Part shown: positions 1 to 10,600 of the stretch, one piece after another
Position numbering within the stretch: position 1 is the first letter of the stretch
How the letters are laid out: each line of letters starts with the position of its first letter
NCBI GenBank assembly: GCA_041556555.1
Contig: JBFFIE010000004.1
Span: 29,356 to 93,355, forward strand
From: SZUA-592 sp041556555
GTDB taxonomy: Bacteria > Pseudomonadota > Gammaproteobacteria > Eutrophobiales > Eutrophobiaceae
Direction: 5' to 3'
Length of the DNA stretch: 64,000 nucleotides
Made by a program: the position numbers and the translations under genes
The notes under the pieces: model-generated
What the model was told of the DNA's origin: nothing
The model's input: only the letters and a program-made list of their open reading frames with translations
Database searches by the model: none

Positions 1-434
1 ATGATGTTCGTTGTGCAGATGAGTTCAAAATTTTCACTAATATTAACAGCAGCGTAGTTGATCCCAAGGCCTTCGATGAAAAATCGTTTGTTAATTTCAA
101 AGGTGATATCTGTATTATTCCGCCAAACTCATTCGCTCTCGCCCGCACGGTGGAATATTTCCGAATCCCGCGCAATGTGTTAACCATATGTCTTGGGAAG
201 TCTACCTATGCGCGTTGCGGTATCATTGTTAATGTCACACCGCTTGAACCCGAGTGGGAAGGACATGTAACTCTTGAGTTTTCAAATACAACACCACTTC
301 CTGCAAAGATCTATGCTAATGAAGGTGTCGCCCAAATGATCTTCTTAGAATCGGATGACGTTTGTGAGATCTCTTACAAGGACCGGGGTGGCAAATATCA
401 GGGTCAAACCGGGGTTACCTTGCCCAAAACATGA
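1..434 (+). CDS. dcd: dCTP deaminase, 3' part (5' end outside window)
   Basis: Deaminates dCTP to dUTP, the first step in making dTTP in Gram-negative bacteria. The reading frame is open from the left edge (frame starting at base 3) and ends at TGA 432-434, giving about 143 codons of a family that is normally about 188 residues, so roughly the first 45 residues are missing. Visible family blocks are DVRCADEF at the start, IIPPNSFALARTVEYF, LGKSTYARCGIIVNVTPLEP with the catalytic-region EPEWEGHVTLEFSN, and the C-terminal GGKYQGQTGVTLPK. The sequence closely follows the Pseudomonas-type enzyme. Identification is by family recognition; truncation is only by the window edge. Confidence 0.95.
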   Translation, partial: DVRCADEFKIFTNINSSVVDPKAFDEKSFVNFKGDICIIPPNSFALARTVEYFRIPRNVLTICLGKSTYARCGIIVNVTPLEPEWEGHVTLEFSNTTPLPAKIYANEGVAQMIFLESDDVCEISYKDRGGKYQGQTGVTLPKT

Positions 435-506
435 CAATTCTTTACGGTTAATTCAATCAATTGGTAACTGCATTAACTCACCCTTTATATCCATAGTATT
501 CAGGCC

Positions 507-1904
507 ATGAATCTTTTTCCAATCTTTCTCAAGCTTGATAAAGAACAATGTCTGGTTGTGGGAGGTGGTGAAATCGCCTGTCGAAAAGTCATGCAATTAC
601 TCAAGGCCGGGGCGAAGGTCACGGTTGTGTCTCCTGAATTAACCAGTTCCCTCAATGAGCTCGTTGAAGACAAGAAGTTGAGTCATATTAATGCCCGGTT
701 TACCGAGGAACATTTACTGGGTGTGGTTCTAGTGATTGCCGCAACCAATGACCGCTCCACCAATCGTTCGATATCCGAACTGTGTAACAAGCGGAAAGTG
801 CCGGTTAATGTGGTGGATGACCCGGCCCTGTGCACATTTATCATGCCTTCCATCATTGATCGGGCACCGGTGCAGATCGCAGTTTCTACGGGTGGTGTGT
901 CACCGGTTCTTGCCCGGCTCTTACGGGCCCAGCTTGAAACCCTGATACCGGCAACTTTTGGACATCTTGCCGAATTAATGGCCAGATCCAGACAACGGGT
1001 CAGGCAACGCTATCCCGATCAACGTGAACGCCGTCGTTTCTGGGAAAAGATTCTGCACGGACCGATTGCCGAAATGTTATTTGCCGGTCGTGACAAACTG
1101 GCATTGAAAGCGATTGAACAGCAACTGAATGATGATTCCGGTTCAGCCAGTACAGCTGGAGAAGTATACCTTGTCGGTGGTGGTCCCGGTGATCCGGATC
1201 TGCTTACCTTTCGGGCCTTGAGGCTTATGCAACAGGCAGACGTGGTGCTTTATGATCGATTGGTTGCTCCCAAGATCCTTGATCTCGTGCGCAAGGATGC
1301 CGAGCGAATTTATGTAGGAAAACAACGTGACCAGCACGCTTTGCCCCAGGGAGATATCAATGAATTGTTGGTCAGATTGGCCCGTGAGGGCAAACGGGTA
1401 CTGCGGCTCAAGGGGGGTGATCCGTTCATATTTGGACGGGGAGGAGAAGAAATCGAGAACCTGTCAGCTGAGGGAATTCCTTTCCAGGTCGTCCCGGGAA
1501 TTACCGCTGCTGCCGGTTGTGCATCCTATGCCGGTATACCCCTGACTCATCGTGACTATGCCCATTCCTGCATTTTTGTAACGGGACACCTGAAAGATGG
1601 CAGCATGGATCTGAATTGGGAAGCCCTGGTGCAGCCGAGGCAAACTATTGCAGTTTACATGGGAACCCACGGTATCGGGATATTGTCCACAGAATTGATG
1701 GCCCGGGGCATGTCACCAGAAACCCCTGTCGCTATAATTCAGCAGGCAACGACCAGGCAGCAACGTGAGTACATAAGTACCCTGAAAAACCTGCCGACCT
1801 TACCAGAAAAACACGATATAAAACCTCCGAGCATGATCATTATCGGCGAGGTGGTCAAACTGCATGAAAAACTCGCCTGGTTTGAACCGTTATTGAATGA
1901 TTAA
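507..1904 (+). CDS. cysG: Siroheme synthase (trifunctional CysG)
   Basis: Makes siroheme, the cofactor of sulfite and nitrite reductases. The 465-residue protein has both expected halves. The N-terminal part (about 1-215) is the NAD-dependent precorrin-2 dehydrogenase/ferrochelatase, with the Rossmann motif VVGGGEIACRK near residue 17. The C-terminal part (about 220-460) is the SAM-dependent uroporphyrinogen-III C-methyltransferase, with VGGGPGDPDLLT (about 221-232), RLKGGDPFIFGRGGEE (about 298-313) and PGITAAAGCASYAGIPLTHRD-type substrate loop. Length fits the E. coli enzyme (457). It lies 72 bp after dcd, with no clear terminator between, so co-transcription is possible but unproven. Confidence 0.96.
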   Translation: MNLFPIFLKLDKEQCLVVGGGEIACRKVMQLLKAGAKVTVVSPELTSSLNELVEDKKLSHINARFTEEHLLGVVLVIAATNDRSTNRSISELCNKRKVPVNVVDDPALCTFIMPSIIDRAPVQIAVSTGGVSPVLARLLRAQLETLIPATFGHLAELMARSRQRVRQRYPDQRERRRFWEKILHGPIAEMLFAGRDKLALKAIEQQLNDDSGSASTAGEVYLVGGGPGDPDLLTFRALRLMQQADVVLYDRLVAPKILDLVRKDAERIYVGKQRDQHALPQGDINELLVRLAREGKRVLRLKGGDPFIFGRGGEEIENLSAEGIPFQVVPGITAAAGCASYAGIPLTHRDYAHSCIFVTGHLKDGSMDLNWEALVQPRQTIAVYMGTHGIGILSTELMARGMSPETPVAIIQQATTRQQREYISTLKNLPTLPEKHDIKPPSMIIIGEVVKLHEKLAWFEPLLND

Positions 1905-1939
1905 GATTATATAACATCAATTTTTTGAACGGAGAGATT

Positions 1940-2518
1940 ATGAAGACAAGACAATTACTGTTACTAACATCCGCATTGCTGGTATTAAGTGCCTGTGCCC
2001 TGAGTCCACAAACAGTTGTCGTGAACCCCGAGCTGTCCATGGAGAGCTCAACCACAACCAAAACTCCGCTTAGTATGAGTATAGATGTCGGTGATCCAAG
2101 AAGCACGAATATCATCGGGCAAAGGGGAGGCATCTACAAAGAAACCTCCCATATCCGTACTGATGACGACATGACCGCTACCTTGCAAAGAAAATTATCA
2201 GGTGCATTTGCGCAGATGGGCTTCAGTATTATGGGGAGTGGCGAGGCTGATGTCTATTTGACAGTCAACACAACAAAGATTCAATACATGGTTATAAAAG
2301 ATAATGTTCTTAACCAGATAAAGATTGATATTGAACTTCAGGGGATCTGCCAGAAGAATAACCAGCAGTTCAGGCGTAAGTACCAGGTATCGCGCACAAA
2401 GGATATAGTAAAGACACCTTCAATGGAGGAAAATGAAGAATTGGTCAATGAAGCAATGGCAATTGCACTGGGAAACCTGCTGGCAGACAAGGCATTACTT
2501 GATTTTATAAACAGTTAA
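1940..2518 (+). CDS. YajG-family lipoprotein
   Basis: Predicted outer-membrane or periplasmic lipoprotein of unknown function, 192 residues. The start is ATG 1940 because GGAGAG sits just upstream; an in-frame TTG at 1925 is less likely. Signal sequence MKTRQLLLLTSALLVLSAC ends in the lipobox LSAC with the modified Cys at residue 19. The remainder resembles the YajG family: an extended N-terminal segment after the Cys, then DMTATLQRKLSGAFAQMG and a beta-rich C-terminal half ending in a helix ALGNLLADKALLDF. It follows cysG by 35 bp. YajG proteins have no settled function, so none is assigned here. Confidence 0.8.
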   Translation: MKTRQLLLLTSALLVLSACALSPQTVVVNPELSMESSTTTKTPLSMSIDVGDPRSTNIIGQRGGIYKETSHIRTDDDMTATLQRKLSGAFAQMGFSIMGSGEADVYLTVNTTKIQYMVIKDNVLNQIKIDIELQGICQKNNQQFRRKYQVSRTKDIVKTPSMEENEELVNEAMAIALGNLLADKALLDFINS

Positions 2519-2523
2519 CAGGC

Positions 2524-3426
2524 TCAGACAGTCACTGTTTCTTCAGTAACCTTGTCATGGTCAGGATCAAAGGCAACGACACAATTTTTACCTGCCGACT
2601 TGGCGTTATAGAGTGCAGTATCTGCTGCATCAATCAGGTAGTGGGATAATTGCATCTTGATAGAGGATTGTGAACCTTTATTCAGGTGGCTTCTGAGTTC
2701 GGTCACCCCGATACTGACAGTGATCTTGATGATGTCATTTTCAAAGCGAAAAGCTGCATTTTGCACAGCCACCCTGATTCTGTCTGCCAGTGTCAATGCG
2801 CCGCTGAGCGGGGTATTGGGACATACAACCATGAACTCTTCCCCGCCAAAGCGACCAATCACATCCGTGGCACGAAGCCACTTTTGACAAATTTCCGTAA
2901 TTTTCTTGAGGATTTCATCACCTGCAAGATGGCCAAACTTGTCATTGATGGTTTTGAAGTTGTCCAGATCGAACAATAATAATGACAGGTCTTTTTTATA
3001 TCTCAGGGACTCTGACAATCGTTGTTCGATATCATTGATCAAACTTCTCCGATTGGCGATACCGGTCAATGAATCGGTACTGGCAATCTTGAACAGGCTG
3101 TGTTCAAAGGCCTGTTGCCTTTCCATGAAGATGTGACTGGTGATGGTAATGGTGAAAATAGCAATAATGACCAGCTGACGGTTGGTAGTATCCACCAACT
3201 CAGAAGGAATGAAATACATTCCAGCCATTGTTGCCAGGATACCGGTCAAACCAATGATCAGTGTTAATCTTTTTGAGTGTGCCAGCAGACCAAACCCTAA
3301 CAGGGAAACATAGGATATGGATGTTGTGATTTCGTTTGCAAGGTAGAAATCAATATACGCAAAGAAACCAAAGGCCAGAATGAAGATGGCCCCGAATATC
3401 CACTCAGAATCGGTAATTTTCCTCAC
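2524..3426 (-). CDS. Membrane-bound diguanylate cyclase (GGDEF)
   Basis: Probable c-di-GMP synthase at the inner membrane, 300 residues, starting at GTG 3426. Residues about 8-102 hold four or five hydrophobic segments without a recognisable ligand domain. A coiled linker (about 100-112) leads into the GGDEF domain (about 113-285). The active-site motif is GGEEF (194-198), a form that is catalytically competent in known enzymes, and the product-inhibition I-site RATD (185-188) lies exactly five residues upstream. DxLTGIANRR and FDLDNFKTINDKFGH are also present. Catalysis is inferred from these intact residues. It is convergent with the YajG-like gene, with only 5 bp between stop codons. Confidence 0.9.
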   Translation of the reverse strand: MRKITDSEWIFGAIFILAFGFFAYIDFYLANEITTSISYVSLLGFGLLAHSKRLTLIIGLTGILATMAGMYFIPSELVDTTNRQLVIIAIFTITITSHIFMERQQAFEHSLFKIASTDSLTGIANRRSLINDIEQRLSESLRYKKDLSLLLFDLDNFKTINDKFGHLAGDEILKKITEICQKWLRATDVIGRFGGEEFMVVCPNTPLSGALTLADRIRVAVQNAAFRFENDIIKITVSIGVTELRSHLNKGSQSSIKMQLSHYLIDAADTALYNAKSAGKNCVVAFDPDHDKVTEETVTV

Positions 3427-3457
3427 CAGCTAATCATAGCCGACAGGATATCCATCC

Positions 3458-3865
3458 TCAATTGGTTTTACCGTTATCTTCCTTCAGGTTCAGTGATATC
3501 GAATTGATGCAATACCTTAATCCCGTTGGATCTGGGCCGTCTTCAAAAACGTGACCGAGATGTGCGTCACACTTTTTGCATGTCACCTCAACCCGACGCA
3601 TACCGAAACTGCCATCAAACCGGGTATCAATAGATTGTTTTGACATGGGTTCATAAAAACTCGGCCAGCCGCTGCCAGAATCGTATTTGGTGTCAGAACT
3701 GAATAAGGGATTTCCACAGCAACTGCAAAGATAGGTCCCTTTTTTGGAGCAAGTATAATATTTACCAGTGAAAGGCCGCTCGGTCCCTTTCTTTCGGGCA
3801 ATTTTATATTGCTCTTCTGTCAGGCTTTGTTTCCATTCCTGATCACTTTTACTAATCTTCGTCAT
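3458..3865 (-). CDS. msrB: Peptide-methionine (R)-S-oxide reductase MsrB
   Basis: Reduces the R epimer of methionine sulfoxide in oxidised proteins. The 135-residue protein begins at ATG 3865; a longer in-frame reading from 3964 would overlap egtD and lacks family similarity. Features seen: GTERPFTGKYY, the zinc-binding pairs CSCC and CKKCDAHLGH, the block KYDSGSGWPSFYEP, and the catalytic Cys in RYCINSISL near the C terminus. The position that is Cys in E. coli KYDSGCGWP is Ser here, a common natural variant that implies a different resolving route. The start is 26 bp after the egtD stop, suggesting one antioxidant transcript. Confidence 0.95.
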   Translation of the reverse strand: MTKISKSDQEWKQSLTEEQYKIARKKGTERPFTGKYYTCSKKGTYLCSCCGNPLFSSDTKYDSGSGWPSFYEPMSKQSIDTRFDGSFGMRRVEVTCKKCDAHLGHVFEDGPDPTGLRYCINSISLNLKEDNGKTN

Positions 3866-3891
3866 GTTTTTATCCCTGGCTGTTGGTTGTT

Positions 3892-4890
3892 TCAGAATCT
3901 TGCCAGAATGACTGAAAAGTAACGATTTTCCGGTTCGTAATGTGAGACAATATCCAGCCCGCAATCAGACAGTAATTCTTCTGCTTGCCCGTAGGTAAAT
4001 TTGTGACTCAGTTCCGTGAGGATTTCATCACCGGGGTACAATTCAATGACCTCATCAATTTTTTTGAGTTGTATTTCATGCAACGTATCACACACAAGTT
4101 TCATCTCTATGCGTGAATGCCTGGATTGATAACTTGCATGGTGATTGAAATGGTTCAGATCAAAATCAGCATCCAGCTCTCTGTTCAGTACGTTTAGTAG
4201 ATTCAGGTTAAATGCTGCCGTGATTCCACCGCTATCATTGTAGGCGTCGTTCAGTACCCGCACGTCCTTGACCCTGTCTATACCGAGCAGCAGGTAATCA
4301 CCTGGAGCCATGGCATCTGTAATTTCACGAATGAATGCCCTGGCCTCGGCCGGTTGAAAATTTCCGATGGTACTACCGAGAAAAACAAAGAGTCGCCTCT
4401 CATTGAATCCTGGCAGGTGATCCAGTCCGGCGTGGTAGTCGCCCAGCAATGGTGTCACCTTGAGCCATTCATATTCAGTTTGTAATTGTCCTGCAGTGTC
4501 TTCCAGCATCGGGGCGCAGACATCGAAAGGAGCATAACTGCAGGTATGATCAATCTGTTCACAGGCGTTAAACAGGCGCCGGGTTTTCCGGGAATTGCCA
4601 CTTCCCAGCTCGATTATTTGAGCCGGCCTGGAAATGGCAATAATATCCCCGGCATTTCTTGCCAGCAGCCCGTCCTCCGTGCGAGTGGGATAATATTCAT
4701 CCGTTTCACATATCCTGGTAAATAATTGAGAACCTTTTTCATCATAAAAATACTTTGGTGGCAGGCTCCGTGGCGGGAACAACAGGCCTTCTCTTGCATC
4801 ATCAATGATATCCGGAACCACTCTTGCAGGTGATACAGATATACAGGCAGGTGGCCTGGCTATTTCTGTTTCTAGTCTGGGGTTTAGCAT
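3892..4890 (-). CDS. egtD: L-histidine N-alpha-methyltransferase (EgtD)
   Basis: Predicted to trimethylate histidine to hercynine using SAM, the first step of ergothioneine synthesis. The 332-residue protein matches the family length. SAM-binding motif ELGSGNS is at 94-100 and FLGSTIGNF at 170-178, the latter carrying the histidine-contacting Asn. YNDSGGITAAFNLNLL (about 217-232) and TELSHKF (292-298) supply the Tyr and the Glu/Ser pair that bind the histidine substrate in the mycobacterial enzyme. No egtB homologue is adjacent, which is unusual because egtB often neighbours egtD in proteobacteria; it may lie elsewhere. Followed at 26 bp by msrB. Confidence 0.9.
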   Translation of the reverse strand: MLNPRLETEIARPPACISVSPARVVPDIIDDAREGLLFPPRSLPPKYFYDEKGSQLFTRICETDEYYPTRTEDGLLARNAGDIIAISRPAQIIELGSGNSRKTRRLFNACEQIDHTCSYAPFDVCAPMLEDTAGQLQTEYEWLKVTPLLGDYHAGLDHLPGFNERRLFVFLGSTIGNFQPAEARAFIREITDAMAPGDYLLLGIDRVKDVRVLNDAYNDSGGITAAFNLNLLNVLNRELDADFDLNHFNHHASYQSRHSRIEMKLVCDTLHEIQLKKIDEVIELYPGDEILTELSHKFTYGQAEELLSDCGLDIVSHYEPENRYFSVILARF

Positions 4891-5011
4891 CTGTGACTGT
4901 CATTATTAATTATCGTTACTGGGACAAAGGCTATCACCACGGGTTCCCTCTGCCAATGTCCGGAAATTGAGTTGCCTGTTGTCCTTATATTAATGAGAAT
5001 GCCGCAACGAT

Positions 5012-7696
5012 ATGAATAAAGAATCAGGGCAGCTGCTGGACCAGGGGTATTGTCTCCTCACGCCTACCACCCGTTTAAGCCGTGCATTGCAACACCAGTA
5101 TGCATTGGAACAGGCCGAACAGGGCAGATTGGCATGGCAGACACCGGATATCCTGCCTTGGCAGGGCTGGCTGCAACGCTGCTGGAAGGAATTCGTTTTT
5201 ACCCGGCAACTCGACCGGGTCCTGCTGTCAACACCCCAGCAGCTCTATCTCTGGTCAGACATTATCAACCGCTCTTCCTATGCCAGGCGACTGCTCAATC
5301 GGAGTCAAACGGCCCGCCTGGCCATGCAAGCCTGGCAGTTATGCCATGAGTGGCTGATCCCCGTATTTCCGGAAAGAGTCTATGTCCATGATGACGCCCA
5401 TGCTTTTCGGCTCTGGTCAGAGGAGTACCGGAAAATTTGTGAACAGCGGGACTGGGTTGACCAGGCTGGATTGGCAACACTGCTCTCGACGCAGAGTGAA
5501 TTCATTCCAGGTCCCGAGAAACTGGCACTGGTCGGTTTCGATCAACTCACCCCGCAACAACGCCAACTCTTGCAGCGACTGGCTGACCAGGGCTGTGAGA
5601 TTCGTGAAGTTTCGCTTGAACAAAGCAATATCGAGCCCCGGGCATTTGCTTTCCGTGACAACCGGACCGAGCTGTATACCGCGGCCAGCTGGGCCCGGAC
5701 CAGGCTCGAGGAAAACCCGGGGCAGCGTATTGGTATAGTTGTAAATAACCTCGCCAGCCTGGCGCATGAAATTAAAAACGTATTTGAGGATGTCCTGCAC
5801 CCCGGCGCCATTCTCGATAACGCCAGCATGCAATCCTACTGTTTCAGTGTTTCCCTGGGACGTCCCTTGTCCGCTTTCCCGATGATAGTCCAAGCATTGC
5901 AGCTACTATCCCTGGGCAGGCGTTCACTTGAACTGGAGGAATTCAGCAGGCTGTTACGCTCACCTTTCATAAAGGCCTCGATGCAGGAAGGCCAGTGCCG
6001 GGCAAAATTTGATGCAGCCATCCGCAAGTCCTGTGAGGCATACGTGTCCCGTCAACAGCTACAAACTTTAATTGAAAGAGGGAAGTTAAGCCCGGATATC
6101 GTGCCAGCAATCTTTATGGAGACCTACCTTGCCTGTGGTCGTCTGTTTGCCAACACTGACTCGCGGCAAAGTCCCTCAAGATGGGTGCAGTTCTTTACGC
6201 AAATACTGGAGCTGTTCGCCTGGCCAGGAGAACGGACGCTTAACAGTGATGAATACCAGACCCTGCTTGAGTGGCAAGCAACGCTGGATAATCTGGCCAG
6301 GCTGGATCTCGTCACTAAGGATATGACTTACCAGGACGCTCTGGGCCAATTGCGAAGCTTACTGGCCAGCGAGCGATTCCAGCCCGAGACCCGGGAGGCC
6401 TCCATACAGATACTGGGTACCAATGGTGCGGCCGGCATGCAGTTCGACCATCTCTGGATCATGAACCTGCATGACAATGCCTGGCCCAGCCAGGAAGAAC
6501 CCAATGCGTTTATCCCGATAGCATTACAGAGGGACGCAGGCCTGCCCGCAGCTTCGCCCGGTAATCTTCTGGTTCACGCCAGTATGTTACTGAAACGGTT
6601 AATCTCTTCGTCGCCCGAGGTTGTTTTAAGTTACCCGGAGATGGAAAAAGATCAGGTCTATCAACCCAGTGCCCTGATTCGGCAATATCTGTCCGGGACA
6701 TCGCCTGACATACCTGTTTTCAAATCCTATGCCAATCACTTGCTTGGCAGCAAAAGCATTGAAACATTTCCGGATGATCAGACACGGGCCATTCCTGAGG
6801 GTGTCAGGGTGAGTGGTGGAACTGCTCTTTTCAAGGATCAGGCAGCCTGTCCTTTCCGCGCATTTGCACGCCACCGACTGGCGGCGGAAGGTCTCAAGTC
6901 TCCTGATATCGGGCTGGATGCCTTGGAACGCGGCTCAATCGCACATGCTGTTGTTGAACAATTCTGGGGAGAGACCGGCAGCCTGGAAAACCTTCTGCAA
7001 TTGACCGCTACACAACTTGAACAAGTGGTCGATGCTGTGGTGAAGCGGACAGTTAAACGTTACCAACAACAGTTGCCGTTTACGTTTACCGATCGCTTTA
7101 CCGACATTGAATGTAATCGCCTAAAGCTTCTGCTGGTAGAACTGGCTGAACTCGAAAAGAAGAGGCAAGCGTTTACCGTTAGTGAATGTGAGCTGAAACA
7201 TACATTCGTGATCAATGATATCGAAATCAACACGCGTATTGACCGGATCGATCAATTAAAGGACGGACGTCTGGTTGTTATCGATTACAAGACAGGTTCT
7301 ATTGTACCTAATGCCTCTGCCTGGCTGGGTGAACGCCCGGATGAACCGCAGTTGCCCCTGTATGCAATAAACAGCGAAGGAGATGTTGCCGCGGTTGCAT
7401 TTGTCAAATTACGCAGAGGTGAGGTCAAGTTCAGTGGCCTGTCAGATGGTGAGGACGTGCTGCCAGGTATAAAAAGCATCAACGCATCGAAGCTGGCCAG
7501 GGAATCGGTGAAGGATTGGCCTGACCTGCTGATTCAATGGCAGACAATGCTGGATTCGCTGGCCAGTGACTTTCGCCATGGTATAGCCAGAGTCGATCCC
7601 AAGGACAAAACAACCTGCACCTGGTGTGATCTGCATTCATTTTGTCGTATTTATGAAAAACAGAAAGATTTGATAACAGACGGGGAAAAGGAATGA
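5012..7696 (+). CDS. AddB-like PD-(D/E)XK nuclease/helicase-like DNA repair protein
   Basis: Probable nuclease-scaffold subunit of a two-subunit double-strand-break processing enzyme, 894 residues. The N-terminal part is an inactive-helicase-like scaffold without a Walker A motif. The C-terminal nuclease shows IDRIDQLKDGRLVVIDYKTG (about 744-763), the D...DYK signature of RecB/AddB nucleases. Four cysteines, one in DQAACPFRAF (about 613) and three in CTWCDLHSFC (about 869-878), form the iron-sulfur staple typical of AddB. It overlaps the next gene by ATGA, indicating translational coupling and a heteromeric product. It belongs to the set often annotated only as probable DNA repair protein; the AddB function is inferred. 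Confidence 0.85.
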   Translation: MNKESGQLLDQGYCLLTPTTRLSRALQHQYALEQAEQGRLAWQTPDILPWQGWLQRCWKEFVFTRQLDRVLLSTPQQLYLWSDIINRSSYARRLLNRSQTARLAMQAWQLCHEWLIPVFPERVYVHDDAHAFRLWSEEYRKICEQRDWVDQAGLATLLSTQSEFIPGPEKLALVGFDQLTPQQRQLLQRLADQGCEIREVSLEQSNIEPRAFAFRDNRTELYTAASWARTRLEENPGQRIGIVVNNLASLAHEIKNVFEDVLHPGAILDNASMQSYCFSVSLGRPLSAFPMIVQALQLLSLGRRSLELEEFSRLLRSPFIKASMQEGQCRAKFDAAIRKSCEAYVSRQQLQTLIERGKLSPDIVPAIFMETYLACGRLFANTDSRQSPSRWVQFFTQILELFAWPGERTLNSDEYQTLLEWQATLDNLARLDLVTKDMTYQDALGQLRSLLASERFQPETREASIQILGTNGAAGMQFDHLWIMNLHDNAWPSQEEPNAFIPIALQRDAGLPAASPGNLLVHASMLLKRLISSSPEVVLSYPEMEKDQVYQPSALIRQYLSGTSPDIPVFKSYANHLLGSKSIETFPDDQTRAIPEGVRVSGGTALFKDQAACPFRAFARHRLAAEGLKSPDIGLDALERGSIAHAVVEQFWGETGSLENLLQLTATQLEQVVDAVVKRTVKRYQQQLPFTFTDRFTDIECNRLKLLLVELAELEKKRQAFTVSECELKHTFVINDIEINTRIDRIDQLKDGRLVVIDYKTGSIVPNASAWLGERPDEPQLPLYAINSEGDVAAVAFVKLRRGEVKFSGLSDGEDVLPGIKSINASKLARESVKDWPDLLIQWQTMLDSLASDFRHGIARVDPKDKTTCTWCDLHSFCRIYEKQKDLITDGEKE

Positions 7697-10600
7697 ACCA
7701 CAAGGTTTTTGATTATCCTGAAAGACAAAAGGCATTGTCCTTGGAGTCGTCTTTTATCGTGCAGGCACCGGCCGGCTCGGGAAAAACCGAGTTGTTGATC
7801 CAGCGCTATCTACGATTGCTTGCAATGGTTGAATCACCTGAAGAAATCATTGCCATCACTTTTACCCGCAAGGCTTCAGCGGAGATGCGATCCAGGATCA
7901 TCAAGGCATTGCACCAGGCGAGGACAGGTGTACAGCCGGAAGACGACGCCACGCGACTGACTCATGAAATGGCAATTAGCGTACTCGCCCGCGACAAGGA
8001 TCTGGACTGGCAACTGGAGAATAACCCCGGTCGTCTGCGGATCCAGACCATTGACTCCTTGTGTGCCTGGTTAACACGACAGATGCCCTTGCTGTCCGGG
8101 CTCGGTGCGCAACCGGAATTACTCGAAAATGCCACGGAAATCTATCACCAGGCCGCAGCCAATACTCTTGCAGATCTGGAGAGCGGGGAACACTGGTCTG
8201 AAGCTGTCGCCAGGTTACTTTCGCATCTGGACAATGATCTGCCCAGAGTTAAAGCCATGATCGCAACATTGCTGCAAAGACGGGACCAGTGGTTACGCCA
8301 TATTGGCAGGGAAATTGATCGGCAGGAACTGGAAACCGCCTTTCAACATGCCGTTGCTTCGACACTGGAAAATATTGCTGCCCGGTTTCCGCAGGTGTAC
8401 CAGAATGAAATGTTGCAATACCTGCGTTACGCGGCGAGCAATCTATATGCCGACAAGCCGGAATCAGCCATCGCTCGATTCCGTGATATTACTCAGTTCC
8501 CCGGCAGCACGGCAACAGACCTGCCAGTCTGGCGGGCTATTGCCAGTTTATGTCTGACTGGAGCGAATCAATGGCGCAAGCGCGTCGACAAGACGATCGG
8601 TTTTCCGAAACCTGAAGCTGACTTAGCTGAAACCGAGACTCGTAAACAGATGAAAGACGGGTTCCAGAGTTTGTTGTCACGGCTATCCGGTGACGAGTCA
8701 CTGACTGAGGGACTGGTTGAGATCCACTTGTTGCCACCGATGCATTTTGCTGAAGATGAATGGCAAATCGTCAAGGCCCTGTGTGAGTTGTTACTCATGG
8801 CAGATAGCCACTTGCGAGTGTTGTTTGCAGAACGCAATCAAATAGATTTCAACGGCATCATGCTGGCCGCTATAGATGCCCTGGGCCAGGATGATAATCC
8901 GACGGATCTGGCCTTGCGCCTGGATTACCGTATCAAACACCTGTTAATCGATGAATTTCAAGACGTCTCGAATAACCAGTACAAGCTGATTGAGAAACTG
9001 ACGGCAGGTTGGTACCCCGGTGACGGACATACCCTGTTTCTGGTCGGCGATCCAATGCAGTCCATTTACCGTTTCCGCGAGGCTGAGGTTGGGCTTTTTA
9101 TTAATACCTGGAAACAGAAACGGTTAGGTCAGATACCTCTTGACCCACTGAAAATCGAGGTCAATTTCCGTTCACAGGCGGGCATCGTTAATTGGGTTAA
9201 CCGGGCCTTCGATGTAATTTTTCCGGATCTTGCTGACAGTTATCGTGGTTCTGTCAGTTATGAACCTGCGCAGGCTTTTCTTCCGGAGACAGGACATACT
9301 GCTGTCCAGGCACATGCAGTTCTGGATGAAATTGATGAAGCCAAACGTATTACTGCATTGATAAAAAACAGCCGGCAACAGGATCCGGATCGTTGTCTGG
9401 CCATCCTGGTTCGTAATCGCAGTCACTTGCTTGAGATCACGACTCATCTGAGAGCAAATAACCTGGCATACAAGGCTGTGGAGATCGAATCACTGGGTCA
9501 CCGCCCCGAGATACAGGACCTGTTGGCACTGACCCGGGCACTGGATCATCCGGCAGATCGCATCGCCTGGTTTGCTGTCCTGAGGGCGCCCTGGTGCGGT
9601 ATAACGCTGGATGATCTGTTGCTACTGGGAGAAAAAACGCAACTGACAATCTGGGAAGCCATTAATGCTGCCGATCGTATGAAAGGCCTGTCGGCAGATG
9701 GCAGGAACAGGTTGGCCGTCATAGGTCCGAAATTGCAACATGCCCTTGAGCAACGATGTCGCAGAACATTACGACGATCCGTGGAGTCGTTGTGGATGAA
9801 CCTCGGTGGTCCGGCCACGCTGGAGGATGATTCGGCGCTGGAAAACGTTGAAGTGTTTTTCGATCTGCTGGAAGACTTTGATGTTGGCGGTCGCCTGTCG
9901 GAGTCGAATCAATTCATGGAACAGGTGGACAATCTATTTGCATTACCCGCTCATGTTGATGACCGTTTGCAAATCATGACCATACACAAGGCAAAAGGTC
10001 TTGAATTTGATGTGGTTATCCTGCCTGAATTACACCGCGGAAGCAGGAGCAATGAATCACAATTGCTATTATGGGCAGAATCTCCTCATGTCCAGCATCA
10101 GGACCTGTTACTGGCTCCGATAAAACCTGCCGGTTCCGATGATTCACCATTCTATGATTACCTGAATGAACTTGAAAAACAGAAACAGGATCATGAACTG
10201 GGTCGCCTGTTATATGTAGCCGCCACCCGGGCAAGACAGGAACTTCATCTTTTCGCAGCCATTCCGCTTGATTCAGATACAGGCGAGTATAAGCGACCCG
10301 GAAAAAATTCGCTGCTAAAGCATCTCTGGCCGGTGCTTGAAGAGGAGTATAAAGCACTCGCTATTGCAACCAGTCAAAATTCACAAATCCAGATGAATCA
10401 GGACCAACAGGCGATCAGCAGCGGCATGCACAGGTTCACATCAGACTGGAGATTATCGGATGCTCCTGCTGACATCAGCGTCCCCGTGTCCTTTGATTAT
10501 TCTGCCATGCCAGAGGTCATGCCGGAATATAAATGGGCGGGTGAAACCATCATGCACATCGGGAGTGTGGTACACCGGTTTCTGCAAATTATCGCAGAGG

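Noticed and set aside
736..945. Long open frames antisense to or overlapping cysG, the AddAB-like genes, sucA and others
   Set aside because: They lie inside well-supported genes, have no family similarity and no suitable ribosome-binding site, so they are frame shadows.
5085..5110. TGCATTGCAACA inside the AddB-like gene as a PhaR-like site
   Set aside because: It is within a coding region, far from a promoter, and a single match to a short motif is expected by chance.
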